Shown here piece after piece: positions 1 through 8,938 of a DNA stretch of 64,000 bases; the first letter of the stretch is position 1, and every line of letters begins with the position of its first letter. The DNA is from CAWKOH01 sp963851245. GTDB taxonomy: Bacteria; Actinomycetota; Acidimicrobiia; Acidimicrobiales; Palsa-688. The notes beneath the pieces are model-generated. The model had not been told where the DNA came from, did no database searches, and saw only the letters and a program-made list of their open reading frames with translations. Location: positions 310,001 to 374,000 of the forward strand of contig CAWKOH010000009.1 of the NCBI GenBank assembly GCA_963851245.1, in the 5' to 3' direction. The translations under genes were made by a program, and so were the position numbers.

Positions 1-73
1 ATGCTCGGCCGCCTCGAACTCGAACCCTGACCATTCGTATTCGGAGGCCCTTAATTAACGGAGGGGGATTGTG
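1..73. other. left edge: possible tail of an upstream gene and leader of the next gene
   Basis: Frame 1 runs open from the window edge to a TGA at 28-30 and may be the last codons of an upstream gene, but all three frames stay open for some distance, so the frame cannot be chosen. A GGAGGGGG ribosome binding site at 60-67 serves the gene starting at 74. Confidence 0.25.
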
Positions 74-397
74 ATGACGACATTCGTAGTGAGACTTGTG
101 CACACCTCGGACCAATGTCCGACCGCCAACTCGAAGGTTCGTGACCGCGTGGTCGGCGGAGCGGCCGAAATACCCGTTCTGGCCCAAAAGCTGGGCGTGA
201 AGATAGTGACCGGCCCTCTCGTTCTGGCCTCCGAGCACGAGTCCGTGGCCGTGGTCGAGGCGAACGGAGTTGAGGCCGTCAACGACTTCATCCAGCAGAG
301 CGGTCTGATTCAGTGGAACTCCGTGCGGGTGTCGCTGGCTGAGCCGCTGCAGGACGCGCTCAGCCATATCGACTCAATGCCGCCGGCTATTTACTGA
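74..397 (+). CDS. conserved hypothetical protein, small alpha/beta protein
   Basis: A 107-residue protein without signal peptide or membrane segment. Alternating hydrophobic strands, a TGPLVLASEHESVAVVEA segment and a C-terminal helix suggest a small ferredoxin-like (dimeric alpha/beta barrel) fold of the DUF3303/YCII type; this is a guess from pattern, not a recognised family. ATG at 74 was preferred over the adjacent GTG at 71 because it lies about 7 nt from the strong GGAGGGG site; both are in frame. It stands alone, and no function can be assigned. Confidence 0.7.
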   Translation: MTTFVVRLVHTSDQCPTANSKVRDRVVGGAAEIPVLAQKLGVKIVTGPLVLASEHESVAVVEANGVEAVNDFIQQSGLIQWNSVRVSLAEPLQDALSHIDSMPPAIY

Positions 398-463
398 CTT
401 CGAGACGATCGAGATCCCGCCCGGGGGGACTCCGCTCCTGTCGCGACATCTAGGCTCACCTCG

Positions 464-760
464 ATGCCTGCAGCCGAGGACGAATGGAGCGGGATGGATC
501 CGGTCGTGGCGCGCGAGCTTCGGCGGGACGCCGCGGCGGAGTGGATTCGCAAGAAGTCGACCGCGGCCGGCCGGGAGTGCCCGGTCTGCCAGACCAGTGT
601 GTGGACGGTCACTGACGTCCAGGAGGTCCGGCCGTTCAGCCATATAGATCCGGCCGACGGCGGGCTGGTCATTCCGGTATTCCTCCTTGTGTGTGAGAAC
701 TGCGGCTACTGCCGCATGTTCAACGCCATCAAGGCGGGGGTCGTAGCAGGACACGCATGA
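464..760 (+). CDS. hypothetical protein with zinc-ribbon cysteines
   Basis: 98 residues. Two cysteine pairs, CPVC near residue 41 and CENCGYC near residue 78, form a probable zinc ribbon, and the segment between them is a short beta-rich domain. There is no Shine-Dalgarno site, but a TAGGCT -10 element at 451-456 lies 7 nt before the ATG, so the mRNA is probably leaderless. The stop codon lies inside a strong hairpin at 746-779. Function unknown. Confidence 0.65.
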   Translation: MPAAEDEWSGMDPVVARELRRDAAAEWIRKKSTAAGRECPVCQTSVWTVTDVQEVRPFSHIDPADGGLVIPVFLLVCENCGYCRMFNAIKAGVVAGHA

Positions 761-779
761 CAGGCGTCATGCGTCCTGC
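746..779 (+). terminator. hairpin at the 3' end of the zinc-ribbon gene
   Basis: ACGCATGAC (753-761) pairs perfectly with GTCATGCGT (766-774) around a 4-nt loop. After a 2-nt bulge the stem continues GCAGG (746-750) with CCTGC (775-779). The hairpin contains the TGA stop of the upstream gene. No U tract follows, so it would be a U-less actinobacterial-type terminator or an mRNA 3' stabiliser. Confidence 0.5.
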
Positions 780-905
780 TGGCGTCCAACCGAGATGTAC
801 GAACTCGGCGGCCACTCGGATTTGTCCCGCTCCCGCAGATCGACGACGGCGGCCTCGGCCCTGCGTATCTCCGTAGTCACGAGGGTTCCGGCTACTTGAC
901 GCCAC

Positions 906-935
906 TTGACATGTGACCATTTGGTCACCTATCGT
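906..935 (+). promoter_or_regulatory. promoter with ArsR-type operator palindrome
   Basis: TTGACA at 906-911 and TATCGT at 930-935 form a good promoter with an 18-bp spacer. Inside the spacer lies GTGACCA (913-919), TT, TGGTCAC (922-928), a perfect 7-bp inverted repeat. The predicted transcription start falls at the GTG codon at 944, so the message would be leaderless. A palindrome between -35 and -10 in front of an ArsR-family gene suggests autorepression. Confidence 0.6.
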
Positions 936-943
936 ATGGAGTC

Positions 944-1698
944 GTGGACCGGGTGTTCAGGGCCTTGGCCGATCGGACTCGAAGGAGCTTGCTGGACGAG
1001 CTTTTCCGGGAGGACGGCCAGACGCTGACCGCTCTCGAGGCGCGGTTCGAGATAACGCGCTTCGGAGTGATGAAGCACCTGGGCAGCTCGAGGAGGCCGG
1101 CCTGGTGATAACGAGGCGCCGAGGCCGCGAGAAGCTGCACTACCTGAACCCCGTCCCAATCCGGCTCATCCACGACCGCTGGGTGAGCAAGTACGCCGAG
1201 CCCTGGGCAGCCGCCCTCAGCGACCTGAAACACAGACTGGAGAGCCCGATGGAGAAGGTATTCGAGATCTACATTCGGACCACGCCCGATCGCCTCTGGG
1301 AGGCGATCACTGACCCCGACATACGGAGCAAGTACCAGTTCGGCGCCCGCATCGAATCCGACTGGACGCCGGCTCGTCGTATCGAGATGGCCGCGCCCGT
1401 GCGCCGGGCGGCCGCTCGGCGAGGGCGAGAACCTGGAGGTCGACCCGCCGCGCCGGCTGGTGCAGAGCATGGTCGCGCTCTGGAGCGATGACGTGGAGAG
1501 CCGAGGGCACGTCGCGGATCACCTGGGAGATCGAGCCGATCGGCGACTCCTGCCGGCTCACCGTGACCCACGACCAGCTGCGCGAGGGAGCCAACGACCG
1601 AGATCTACGGCGGCTGGCCGATGATCCTCTCCGGCCTCAAGACCTGGTTGGAGACCGGAAAGCTCCTGACCACACCGGGATCGCTCCTATACACGTGA
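944..1698 (+). pseudogene. ArsR-AHSA1 (SRPBCC) regulator, broken by several frameshifts
   Basis: The start VDRVFRALADRTRRSLLDEL is a typical ArsR/SmtB winged-helix N-terminus. It is followed by LEEAGLVITRRRGREKLHYL (winged helix), then an AHSA1/SRPBCC domain (EIYIRTTPDRLWEAITDP, then TSRITWEIEPIG, ending in LETGKLLTTPGSLLYT). These pieces lie in different frames. A base is missing near 1080, and further shifts occur near 1375, 1490 and 1600. ArsR-AHSA1 fusions are a known actinobacterial family of about 230 residues. Each break is a single-base indel, so the gene is either decayed or the local sequence is poor. No GXSXG or metal-binding cysteine pair is visible in the ArsR part. Confidence 0.75.
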
Positions 1699-1731
1699 GC
1701 CTGGCGGCGACGGCTGCGTTACGCTCCCGGG

Positions 1732-2220
1732 ATGGACATCTACGACATCCCCATCAGTGACTTGGAAGGGTCGCCCTCGTCTCTGGCGCCTTACCAGGGG
1801 AAGGCCATCCTGGCGGTCAATGTCGCCTCCCGGTGCGGCCTCACGCCTCAGTACGAAGGCCTCGAGAGGTTGCAGAAGCGTTACGGTGATCGCGGCTTCA
1901 CGGTGCTCGGCTTCCCGTGCAACCAGTTCATGGGACAGGAGCCCGGAACCGCGGCAGAGATCCGTGAGTTCTGTTCGACCACCTATGGTGTCACTTTCCC
2001 GCTCTACGAGAAGATCGATGTCAACGGGGCCAATCGCCACCCGATCTACGAGCGGCTGACCGTCATAGCGGATTCAGAAGGGCAAGCCGGCGACATCCAG
2101 TGGAACTTCGAGAAGTTCCTCATCTCGCCTGACGGCCAGATGGTGCAGCGGTTCCGTCCGGGTCTTCAGCCTGAGGACGCGGTCGTCATCGAAGCGATCG
2201 AGGAGGTCCTCCCCGCCTGA
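1732..2220 (+). CDS. glutathione peroxidase family thiol peroxidase
   Basis: 162 residues, the full length for bacterial glutathione peroxidase-like enzymes, which reduce hydroperoxides, mostly with thioredoxin in bacteria. The family motif NVASRCGLTPQY carries the peroxidatic Cys35. Gln69 (GQEPG), Trp124 and Asn125 (IQWNFEKF) complete the catalytic tetrad. Cys63 (FPCNQF) and Cys81 are candidates for the resolving cysteine. The protein is cytosolic, with no signal peptide. TACGCT at 1720-1725 lies 6 nt before the ATG with no ribosome binding site, so a leaderless message is likely. It reads in the same direction as the MscS gene 26 bp downstream. Confidence 0.93.
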   Translation: MDIYDIPISDLEGSPSSLAPYQGKAILAVNVASRCGLTPQYEGLERLQKRYGDRGFTVLGFPCNQFMGQEPGTAAEIREFCSTTYGVTFPLYEKIDVNGANRHPIYERLTVIADSEGQAGDIQWNFEKFLISPDGQMVQRFRPGLQPEDAVVIEAIEEVLPA

Positions 2221-2246
2221 CCTACCAGCGACAAGGCTGTTAGGCG

Positions 2247-3113
2247 ATGCACACCCACGTGATCGACCAATGGCTCAAGAACAACCTGCTGCCCACGGTC
2301 GTGATCCTGCTCGGTGCCGCCTTGGCCGGGCGCGCCGTGCGCTGGGTCGGTGGGCTGCACAGGGCCGCCGTCGACCGCGAGGCCCGTCAAGTCATCGAGT
2401 CGGGTGGGGTGGTCCCGGAGCGGACGAAGAGGACCCGGGCCCTCAGCCAGGCCATCGAGTGGACGGCCGTATCCATCATCTACTTCGTGGCCGGCATCAT
2501 GGCCCTTCGCGAACTCGGCGTCCCTCTGACGAGCCTGGTGGCGCCGGCGACGGTAGCCGGCGTGGCGATCGGCTTCGGAGCCCAGCAGGTGGTCGGGGAC
2601 CTCCTGGCCGGGTTTTTCCTGTTCGCCGAGCGCCAGTTCGGAGTGGGCGACCTCATTCGCCTGTCGATGCCGGGCCAGGTGACAGGCATCAGCGGGACGG
2701 TCGAGGAACTCACCTTGCGGGTCACCCGATTGCGCAGCCAGGAGGGCGAGCTGATCGTCATTCCCAACAGCGCCTTGCGCCAGGTGACGAACCTCTCCAA
2801 GGACTGGTCCCGGGTCGTCATCGACGTGCCCGTACCGGTCGAGGAGGACCTGCACCGGGCGATCGCCTTGCTCGGGAAGGTAGCCGGCGACATGGCCGGG
2901 GAAGAGCCCTGGAAGGACCAGATCATCGGAAAGCCGGTGGTGGCCGGGGTAGAGACCATCGAGGTCGGTTACGTCCAGCTCCGACTTCTGGTCAGAACTC
3001 TGCCCGGCAAGCAGTTCGCCGTGGGAAATGAACTACGACTCCGGCTGGCCGTAGCACTCAGGCAGGAGCAGATACACACGCCGGCTCCCCCCACCGTTCA
3101 GACCCCTCAATGA
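2247..3113 (+). CDS. mscS: small-conductance mechanosensitive channel, MscS family
   Basis: 288 residues. Membrane segments lie near 14-32 and 73-90, followed by the pore helix region APATVAGVAIGFGAQQVVGD with the Gly/Ala pattern typical of MscS TM3 and the amphipathic LAGFFLFAERQFGVGDLI. A beta domain (GISGTVEELTLRVTRLRSQE, VIPNSALRQVTNLSKDWSR) and the alpha/beta C-terminal vestibule follow. It would release solutes on hypo-osmotic shock from the cytoplasmic membrane. The ATG at 2247 gives a normal N-terminus. The stop overlaps the start of the next gene by 4 nt, so the two are translationally coupled. Confidence 0.92.
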   Translation: MHTHVIDQWLKNNLLPTVVILLGAALAGRAVRWVGGLHRAAVDREARQVIESGGVVPERTKRTRALSQAIEWTAVSIIYFVAGIMALRELGVPLTSLVAPATVAGVAIGFGAQQVVGDLLAGFFLFAERQFGVGDLIRLSMPGQVTGISGTVEELTLRVTRLRSQEGELIVIPNSALRQVTNLSKDWSRVVIDVPVPVEEDLHRAIALLGKVAGDMAGEEPWKDQIIGKPVVAGVETIEVGYVQLRLLVRTLPGKQFAVGNELRLRLAVALRQEQIHTPAPPTVQTPQ

Positions 3114-3523
3114 TGGCGAAGCTCCCCAACGTCGTGTCGAAGTTTCGGGGTCCGGTTTCCGACCGGATCAGAATCCGTCGCACGACCATCCTGCTGTTCA
3201 TACTGTTCGTAGGCCTGGGTGCGCTCTGGCTCGCGGTGCGGACGGAGTCGTCCAGTTCCACCCAGGGTGTTTTCGTGGAGCCCAAGCCGGGCGGGGGCTT
3301 CACCATCACACGGTTTCCAACCACGACGACGAAGGCGGAAACGACCACGACGACCACGGAACCCGCTCCGCCGACATCCCTGGCGCCGTCGACCACACGG
3401 GGCGTGACCTCTACCACGACGGTTCCACCGACTAGCGCCCCTGGGGTGCATTCACCTGCCCCGGCGACGACCACGACGACCGTGGCCCCGCACAGCGCCA
3501 GTACGACGGGCTCGGCTCCTTGA
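3110..3523 (+). CDS. membrane-anchored threonine/proline-rich protein
   Basis: 137 residues: a basic N-terminus (1-25), one membrane segment near 26-44 (TTILLFILFVGLGALWLAV), then an extracytoplasmic tail of about 90 residues dominated by Thr, Ser and Pro, including TTTTTT runs. This is a type II signal-anchored, low-complexity extension of the kind that is often O-mannosylated in actinobacteria. Its ATG overlaps the mscS stop (ATGA), so it is probably made together with the channel. No catalytic domain is visible. A role spanning the envelope near the channel is inference only. Confidence 0.7.
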   Translation: MMAKLPNVVSKFRGPVSDRIRIRRTTILLFILFVGLGALWLAVRTESSSSTQGVFVEPKPGGGFTITRFPTTTTKAETTTTTTEPAPPTSLAPSTTRGVTSTTTVPPTSAPGVHSPAPATTTTTVAPHSASTTGSAP

Positions 3524-3532
3524 CCGAAGGGG

Positions 3533-4381
3533 TCAGGTCTCTTCCAGCTCGAGCCGCCCCTGCTCGCGGCCGGCTTTCACTGCCGGGGCTCGGGTGCTCG
3601 GGTCGAGCGGATTCGTCCCGATGGCCGCCTTCGAGCGGGCGTCGGGCACGATAACGACGACGCTCGAACCGTTCCGGCGGAGCTGGTCGACCGTGTCGGT
3701 CAGAGGTTGGGCTGACGGCAGCGGTGACTCGAAGCCCATCGGGGCCAACACAACCACTCGGGGGAAGCCGGCGGCCAGGTCGGCGTTGTCACTTGACCGG
3801 ACACCCCCGTCCACGTAGCGACGGCCGTCGATGCCGACCGGAGGCCAGATCCCCGGTACGGCGCAGCTCGCGGCAACTGCGGCGACCAGGTCCACACCGG
3901 AGTGGCAGTCGAACACGCGGGGCTCACCCGACTCGGCGTCTACGGCGACGACCTGAATCGCCCGGACGGGCCAGTCGTGGCTGGGGAGTCGGGACTCTAT
4001 GACTGCCCGTCGATCTCGCTCCGGCACGGTCTCCGCGGCCAGGGCGAACGCCCCGATGCGCTGGCGCCGGTCGTCGTCGGAGGCAGCGCCGCCGAGTACC
4101 CGGCCGAGTTCCAACGCGAACCTCTCGAGGTTCAGCTGCACGGGGATCTCCTTCGATTGCAGGCCCGGATCGCTCTGACGATCGACCAGGGACTGAAGCG
4201 GGAGACCGCTGCCGACCTGGGCGACCACAGTCGATCCGGCCGAGGTGCCGATCATTAGATCGGCATCAGTGACGTCCCGGCCGGCGTCGGCCAGGCCGGC
4301 CAGTACACCGGTCATCCAGGCGATCCCGGCTACTCCGCCGCCGCCCAGGACCAAGCACGTCCCTTCCGAGGTGGTCGTCAT
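3533..4381 (-). CDS. patatin-like phospholipase / acyl hydrolase
   Basis: 282 residues. The oxyanion-hole motif GGGGVAG lies at 13-19, the nucleophile elbow GTSAGS places catalytic Ser47, and YVDGG places catalytic Asp191; together they form the Ser-Asp dyad of bacterial patatins. No signal peptide. The ATG at 4381 shares one base with the TGA of the upstream P450 gene (TGATG), so the two are co-translated. Reading upstream of this ATG would only translate through the P450 gene in the wrong frame. Coupling with a steroid-type P450 suggests an esterase or lipase acting on sterol esters or acyl lipids, which is inference. Confidence 0.88.
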   Translation of the reverse strand: MTTTSEGTCLVLGGGGVAGIAWMTGVLAGLADAGRDVTDADLMIGTSAGSTVVAQVGSGLPLQSLVDRQSDPGLQSKEIPVQLNLERFALELGRVLGGAASDDDRRQRIGAFALAAETVPERDRRAVIESRLPSHDWPVRAIQVVAVDAESGEPRVFDCHSGVDLVAAVAASCAVPGIWPPVGIDGRRYVDGGVRSSDNADLAAGFPRVVVLAPMGFESPLPSAQPLTDTVDQLRRNGSSVVVIVPDARSKAAIGTNPLDPSTRAPAVKAGREQGRLELEET

Positions 4382-5583
4382 CAGAACGTGAAGTCGAGGT
4401 GCGCCGAGCGCAGGCCGTACACGAACGCGTTTGGCATCTCGACAGGAGTGGTGCCCGGAACCAGAGCGAAATGATCGACTCTCCGCACCAGCTCCTCGAA
4501 GAAGATGCGGATCTCGGCGCGGGCCAGTGCCGCGCCCAGGCAGAAATGGGTTCCGAAGCCGAATGCCACATGCTGATTTGGCTGCCGTGACACATCGAAT
4601 CGCTCCGGGTCGTCGAAGACGGCCGGGTCCCGGTTGGCTGAGCTGTACATCAGAACGACCTGCTGGCCCTTGACCACTCTGCCGCCGGCGATGTCGTAGT
4701 CGCTGGTCGCCACCCGGCACATGTTGTGGACGGGGGTGACGTAGCGGATGAACTCCTCCACCGCCACGGTGAGGTCAGCGCCGGCCTTGAGCTTCTCCCA
4801 TTCGGCTGGGTGGGCGACGAGGTTCAAGATGGTGCGAGCGATGACGGTCCGGGTCGTCTCGGCCCCGCCGTCGAGCAGCAGCAGGCAGTCCATGGCAACC
4901 GTGTTGGGATCGAGAGGTACCCCGTCGATCACAGATTTTGTCCAGACGGTCATGACGTCGTCGGCGGGGCAGCGCTGCTTCTCACCGTGCAGCTCGACCG
5001 CGGTGAGGAAGAACTCGGCGGCCGCCTGCATACCCTCCTCGTTGTGGTACCTGGGCCCGCCACCCAGGGCGATCGTCTGCTCGGACCAGCGCTGGAGGTC
5101 GGGCCAGCGAGCCTCGGGGAAACCGAGCAGCTTTCCGATCATCATGGCCGGCAGGGGCGCCGCCAGCTCGCTCACGATCTCCGAGGAGCCGCCGCTGGCC
5201 TGGACGGCGTCGATGAGATCGGTCACTTTGGCCCGAATGTCGGGCTCCCAGGCCGTGACCGCCCTGGGGGTGAATCGCCGCGAGACCAGATTGCGCCGGA
5301 CATGGTGCATCGGGTCGTCGAGCCCGATGATCGCCGGGTCGGCCGGGATGTTGGGCCGGTAGCCCCCCTTTTGCTGGTCGGAGCTGATGAACACGTCCTT
5401 GCGCTTCTCGATCTCGACCACGTCGGCGTAACGGGAAACCCCCCACAGCTCATTGATCGTGTCCCAGTAGAGAGGGGCGTTCTCCCTCATCCAGGCATAC
5501 GTCTGATAGGGGCCGTTCGCGTAGAAGTCGCCATCCAGAAGGTCGATCGTGGGAGAGGAGGCGGTGTTCACGTGCTCGCTCAT
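4381..5583 (-). CDS. cytochrome P450, CYP142-like (steroid side-chain hydroxylase family)
   Basis: 400 residues. The heme-binding loop FGFGTHFCLG places the thiolate ligand at Cys348. The I-helix motif GGAETT is at 239-244 and the K-helix ExxR at 277-280. The stretch DLLDGDFYANGP at the start, LDDPMHHVRRNLVSRRFTPR, and the end NAFVYGLRSAHLDF closely resemble mycobacterial CYP142, which oxidises cholesterol or cholestenone at C26/C27. The soluble enzyme needs ferredoxin and reductase partners not seen here. ATG at 5583 is chosen because TACCTT lies 7 nt upstream (leaderless start). The assignment fits the sterol catabolic genes at 21-37 kb; substrate specificity is inferred from memory of the family. 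Confidence 0.85.
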   Translation of the reverse strand: MSEHVNTASSPTIDLLDGDFYANGPYQTYAWMRENAPLYWDTINELWGVSRYADVVEIEKRKDVFISSDQQKGGYRPNIPADPAIIGLDDPMHHVRRNLVSRRFTPRAVTAWEPDIRAKVTDLIDAVQASGGSSEIVSELAAPLPAMMIGKLLGFPEARWPDLQRWSEQTIALGGGPRYHNEEGMQAAAEFFLTAVELHGEKQRCPADDVMTVWTKSVIDGVPLDPNTVAMDCLLLLDGGAETTRTVIARTILNLVAHPAEWEKLKAGADLTVAVEEFIRYVTPVHNMCRVATSDYDIAGGRVVKGQQVVLMYSSANRDPAVFDDPERFDVSRQPNQHVAFGFGTHFCLGAALARAEIRIFFEELVRRVDHFALVPGTTPVEMPNAFVYGLRSAHLDFTF

Positions 5584-5637
5584 GGACTGAAAGGTAGCCG
5601 TCCGGTGCAAGAGGGAGAGGGGCGGTACTATCCGTGC

Positions 5638-6429
5638 GTGGCGCGATGGGCTCGATCAACAGCCTCGCCGGCAGGCTGGGGGCCGTGGGTGATCGGCGTA
5701 GCTCTTGGCGTGGCCGCGGCCTGGGCGTTCGTTCCTCTCCGTCAGCACGTGTCGAATGTCAACGCCGCTCTGCTCCTGGTGGTCGCCGTGACCGCGGTGG
5801 GCCTGTTCGGCCGGAGGGGCCCGGTGCTGGTGGCCGCGGTTGCGGCTGCACTGTCCTTCGATGCCTTCGATACCGCTCCCTACGGAACGTTGTCGATAGC
5901 CCGTTCCCAAGATCTCATCACGACGCTGGTGCTCGTCGTGGTTGGTGCGGCCGGCGGCGAGCTGGCCCTGCGGTTGTCCCGCTCCAGGCGGGCGTCGAGC
6001 ACCGGTGACGACCGCCTCAGCCGGGTCCAAAAGGCGGCCTCGCTCGTTGCTGGAGGCGAGGAGGCGGCGCTGGTCGTGGCCGGCGTGGGCGAAGAGATCC
6101 TCCGTCTGCTCGAGCTGGAGCAATGCTGTTTCGAGGCAGGTGACCCGCCGTCCGATCTGCCCGTGGTAGCTCGGTCAGGTCAACTGGTCGACCCGGTCGG
6201 AACGGTTGCCGGCGACCAGATCGCCGTGCCGGTTTGGGCGCTCGGGCATCAAATCGGATTCTTTCGCCTTACGGTGCCTGACGGGGCGGTCTTGAGTCGC
6301 CAGGCGCTCGCGGTGGCGGTGACGTTGGCGGACCAGGCCGGCGCCGCGTTAGCTGTTTACGAACCGCCCCGGCTCCAACCTGAGGAACCGCCGGCCGGAA
6401 GGCCGAGCCATCTGCGGCTGATGCACTGA
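5638..6429 (+). CDS. DUF4118 membrane sensor-like protein with GAF-like tail, no kinase
   Basis: 263 residues. About four closely spaced membrane helices between 8 and 90 match the DUF4118 module of KdpD-type sensors (LSFDAFDTAPYGTLSI is characteristic). A linker and a GAF-like cytoplasmic domain (about 125-240) follow. There is no DHp or ATPase domain, so it cannot be a histidine kinase by itself. The reading frame is open far upstream, antisense to the P450, but GTG at 5638 preceded by TACTAT (5626-5631) is the sensible leaderless start. It is divergent from the P450 across about 50 bp. Confidence 0.78.
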   Translation: MARWARSTASPAGWGPWVIGVALGVAAAWAFVPLRQHVSNVNAALLLVVAVTAVGLFGRRGPVLVAAVAAALSFDAFDTAPYGTLSIARSQDLITTLVLVVVGAAGGELALRLSRSRRASSTGDDRLSRVQKAASLVAGGEEAALVVAGVGEEILRLLELEQCCFEAGDPPSDLPVVARSGQLVDPVGTVAGDQIAVPVWALGHQIGFFRLTVPDGAVLSRQALAVAVTLADQAGAALAVYEPPRLQPEEPPAGRPSHLRLMH

Positions 6430-6472
6430 GCTGACGCACTGATCTGGGCCGCACACACAAGCGGGTCGCTGC

Positions 6473-8834
6473 TCAGCCGGCGGTCCCGTTCGATTCTGCC
6501 GAGCCTTCAGCCACGATCTCGTAGGTCGGGTTCAAGATGGCCAGCTGGCCCATGTGGCTGCCCACGACTCCTGCGACAGTCAGGTTGGTCCCGGTAGTTA
6601 TTCCGGGGACGTTCCGCCGGCCGAGGAACACCACCGTCATGGTTCCCCTCGGATCCACCAGCGTGCACTCGAAGGAAGGCACCCCGCCCCAGGGTTGCAC
6701 GCGCACAGTGTGGACCCGGCCCGTCAACTGGACCCGATCCCGGTGCTTGACCCCGCCGAGTACTCCGGCGCCCGCCGCCTGGCCGGGATCAGCACCGTTG
6801 CCCGACCCCAACGTCTGGCTCGACGACAGCAGGCCGTATCGGCGACTCGAACGCGTCCGCTGCCTGACCATGCCGGTGACGTCGAAAGGTGCCACCGTGG
6901 CGCTGACGTGAGGTATGTCGCTGACGGCAGTGACGATGCGGTCCGCCGTGTTGTCGTGCAGGACGCGGCTGACCAAGCCTCGGTAGGCCCGACGGGGGAG
7001 CACCAGGAGAACCTCGGTGCGTTGATCCCGGGCCAGATCGGCCGCCAGCTCCGCCGAAGCCCGGACCAGACGGCGGTCTGGGCACTCCATCACGTACAAA
7101 GACACGGAATCGAGGCCCAGACGGCTCCACGCCTTGGCCAGCCGGTCCGCCTTCTCGGCGTCGAGCGCGAAGTGCACCGCCCTCACCTCGCCGTTGCCGG
7201 CCAATGAACGCGCCAACTGGATGGCCCGGGCTGTGGCCAGGTCCAAACTGTCGACTAGGACCACCACGACGTGGCGCGGCAGCGTCTGCACTTCGCTGGC
7301 CGCTGCGGCGGCGTCTTCGGCCAGCACGGCTTTCTCGGCCCGGTAGCGGCGATGGGTCCACGACAACGTCGCCACGAGCACCGGAATGACCACGACCACC
7401 AGCCAGGCGCCCCTCGTGAACTCCGTTGTCACGAAGATCAGCGTCACCACCGCGCTGGCACACGAACGCGCCGATGGCAACGGCCAGGCGGCGGTTCCGG
7501 CCGGGTCCAGGATGGCGAAGGTGGTACCTCGCCATGCCGGCGCCTGCCATGGTGAAACCGGTGAAAACCGTGCAGGCGTACAGCGGGATCAGGTTCGCCA
7601 CCTTGGCTCCGGATCCGATCAACAGCAGCAGGGACACCGCAGTCAGGACGATGATGCCGTTCGAGAAGACCAGGCGGTGTCCCCTCGTGGTCAGGGGGCG
7701 AGGCAGGAAGGCGTCCTCGGCGATGAAGCTGACCAGCAGGGGGAACCCGTTGTAGCTGGTGTTGGCGCCCAGGACCAGGATCAGGGCCGTGCTGAACTGA
7801 AGCGAGTAATACGGCACCTGGCCCAAGGTGCTCGACCCGAAGATCTCCTTGCCGATCTGGGACAGAACAGTGGGAGTGCCCGACTCGTAAACCGGGGCGT
7901 GCGTGAGGGCGGCAAGAATCGACACGCCGAGGAACAGAGCGCCGAGGATGGTGGCCATCAGGACCAGCGTGGTCCGGGCGTTCTTGACCCGGGGCTCCTT
8001 GAACACCGGCACGGCGTTGGAGATGGCTTCCATACCCGTCATGGCCGAGCTGCCGTTGGCGAATCCCCGCAAGACGAGGAACAGGCTGGCTCCGTACAGA
8101 ACGCCCGTACCGGCCGGGGCCGTCGGCACCTGACCGCTTCCGGGCATGATGTGGTCCAGATGCCCGTCGAAGGCCAGGAGGGTGAACCCCACGATCATCA
8201 GCAGGGCCATGCTGGCGAGGAACCAGTAGGTGGGCACCGCGAACACCCGCCCAGCCTCCCGCACGCCGCGGAGGTTTCCGTAGGTCAGCAGGAGGACGAA
8301 GCCGATCGACATCTCGACCGGGTACGGGGAGAGGGCCGGAAAGGCGGAGATGATGGCATCGACGCCCGCCGCGACCGAGACCGCTACCGTCAGCGTGTAG
8401 CTGCACAGAAGAGCGGCTCCGGGTATCTGCGCCACGTTGTAGCCGAAGTTTTCGCGGCTCACCACGTAGGAGCCACCGGACACCGGATACGCCCGGACGA
8501 CCTGCCGGTAGAGGAGGCACACCGCGGCCAGCACCAGCAGGATGACAATCGTGATGGGTGTCACCAGGGCATAGGCGCCAATTCCGGCCGCGACCAGCAG
8601 GATGCGCAGCATCGACTCGGTGGCGTACGCACTCGAAGACATGACGTCGGAGGAGAGCACCGCCAGCGCCACCGGCTTGCCCAGCCGCTCGGTTTTCAGG
8701 CGCTCGCTCACCAGGGGGGGCCCGAGCAGGAACCGCTTGAACTTGTAGGAGCGGTTTTCCGGAAGATCCGGCATCATGCCGGAGGGCACGGGTTGGGGAC
8801 GCAGCCAGGCCGGACTGCTGCTCTCCACGCTCAC
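6473..8834 (-). CDS. APC-superfamily permease with C-terminal UspA-like and OB-fold domains (one frameshift)
   Basis: About 786 residues if one base is corrected. The first about 450 residues form a 12-TM APC amino-acid/K+ permease-like domain (LSSDVMSSSAYATESMLRILL, PVSGGSYVVSRENFGYNVAQ). A soluble nucleotide-binding UspA-like region follows (VVVVLVDSLDLATARAIQLA), then a C-terminal OB fold (LTGRVHTVRVQPWGGVPSFE, TVVFLGRRNVPGI). The two halves lie in different frames: at about 7458 one extra C separates AVAIGAF from AVVTLIFVTTEFTRGAW. In many actinobacteria a similar OB-fold protein is encoded by a neighbouring separate gene, so this looks like a fusion. GTG at 8834 is the chosen start. Confidence 0.8.
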
Positions 8835-8938
8835 AAGGGCATTGTTGCACCTGGTCGGGCTCGAGCCTTCTCGGCCCGTCTTTCGCTACGCGGGGCCAAT
8901 GGCGTAGGGTTCATGGACCGGCTACGCAAGGAGGGTAG

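Noticed and set aside
4726..5637. Long open frame upstream of the DUF4118 gene
   Set aside because: It is antisense to the P450, which has complete family motifs; open only because of GC bias.
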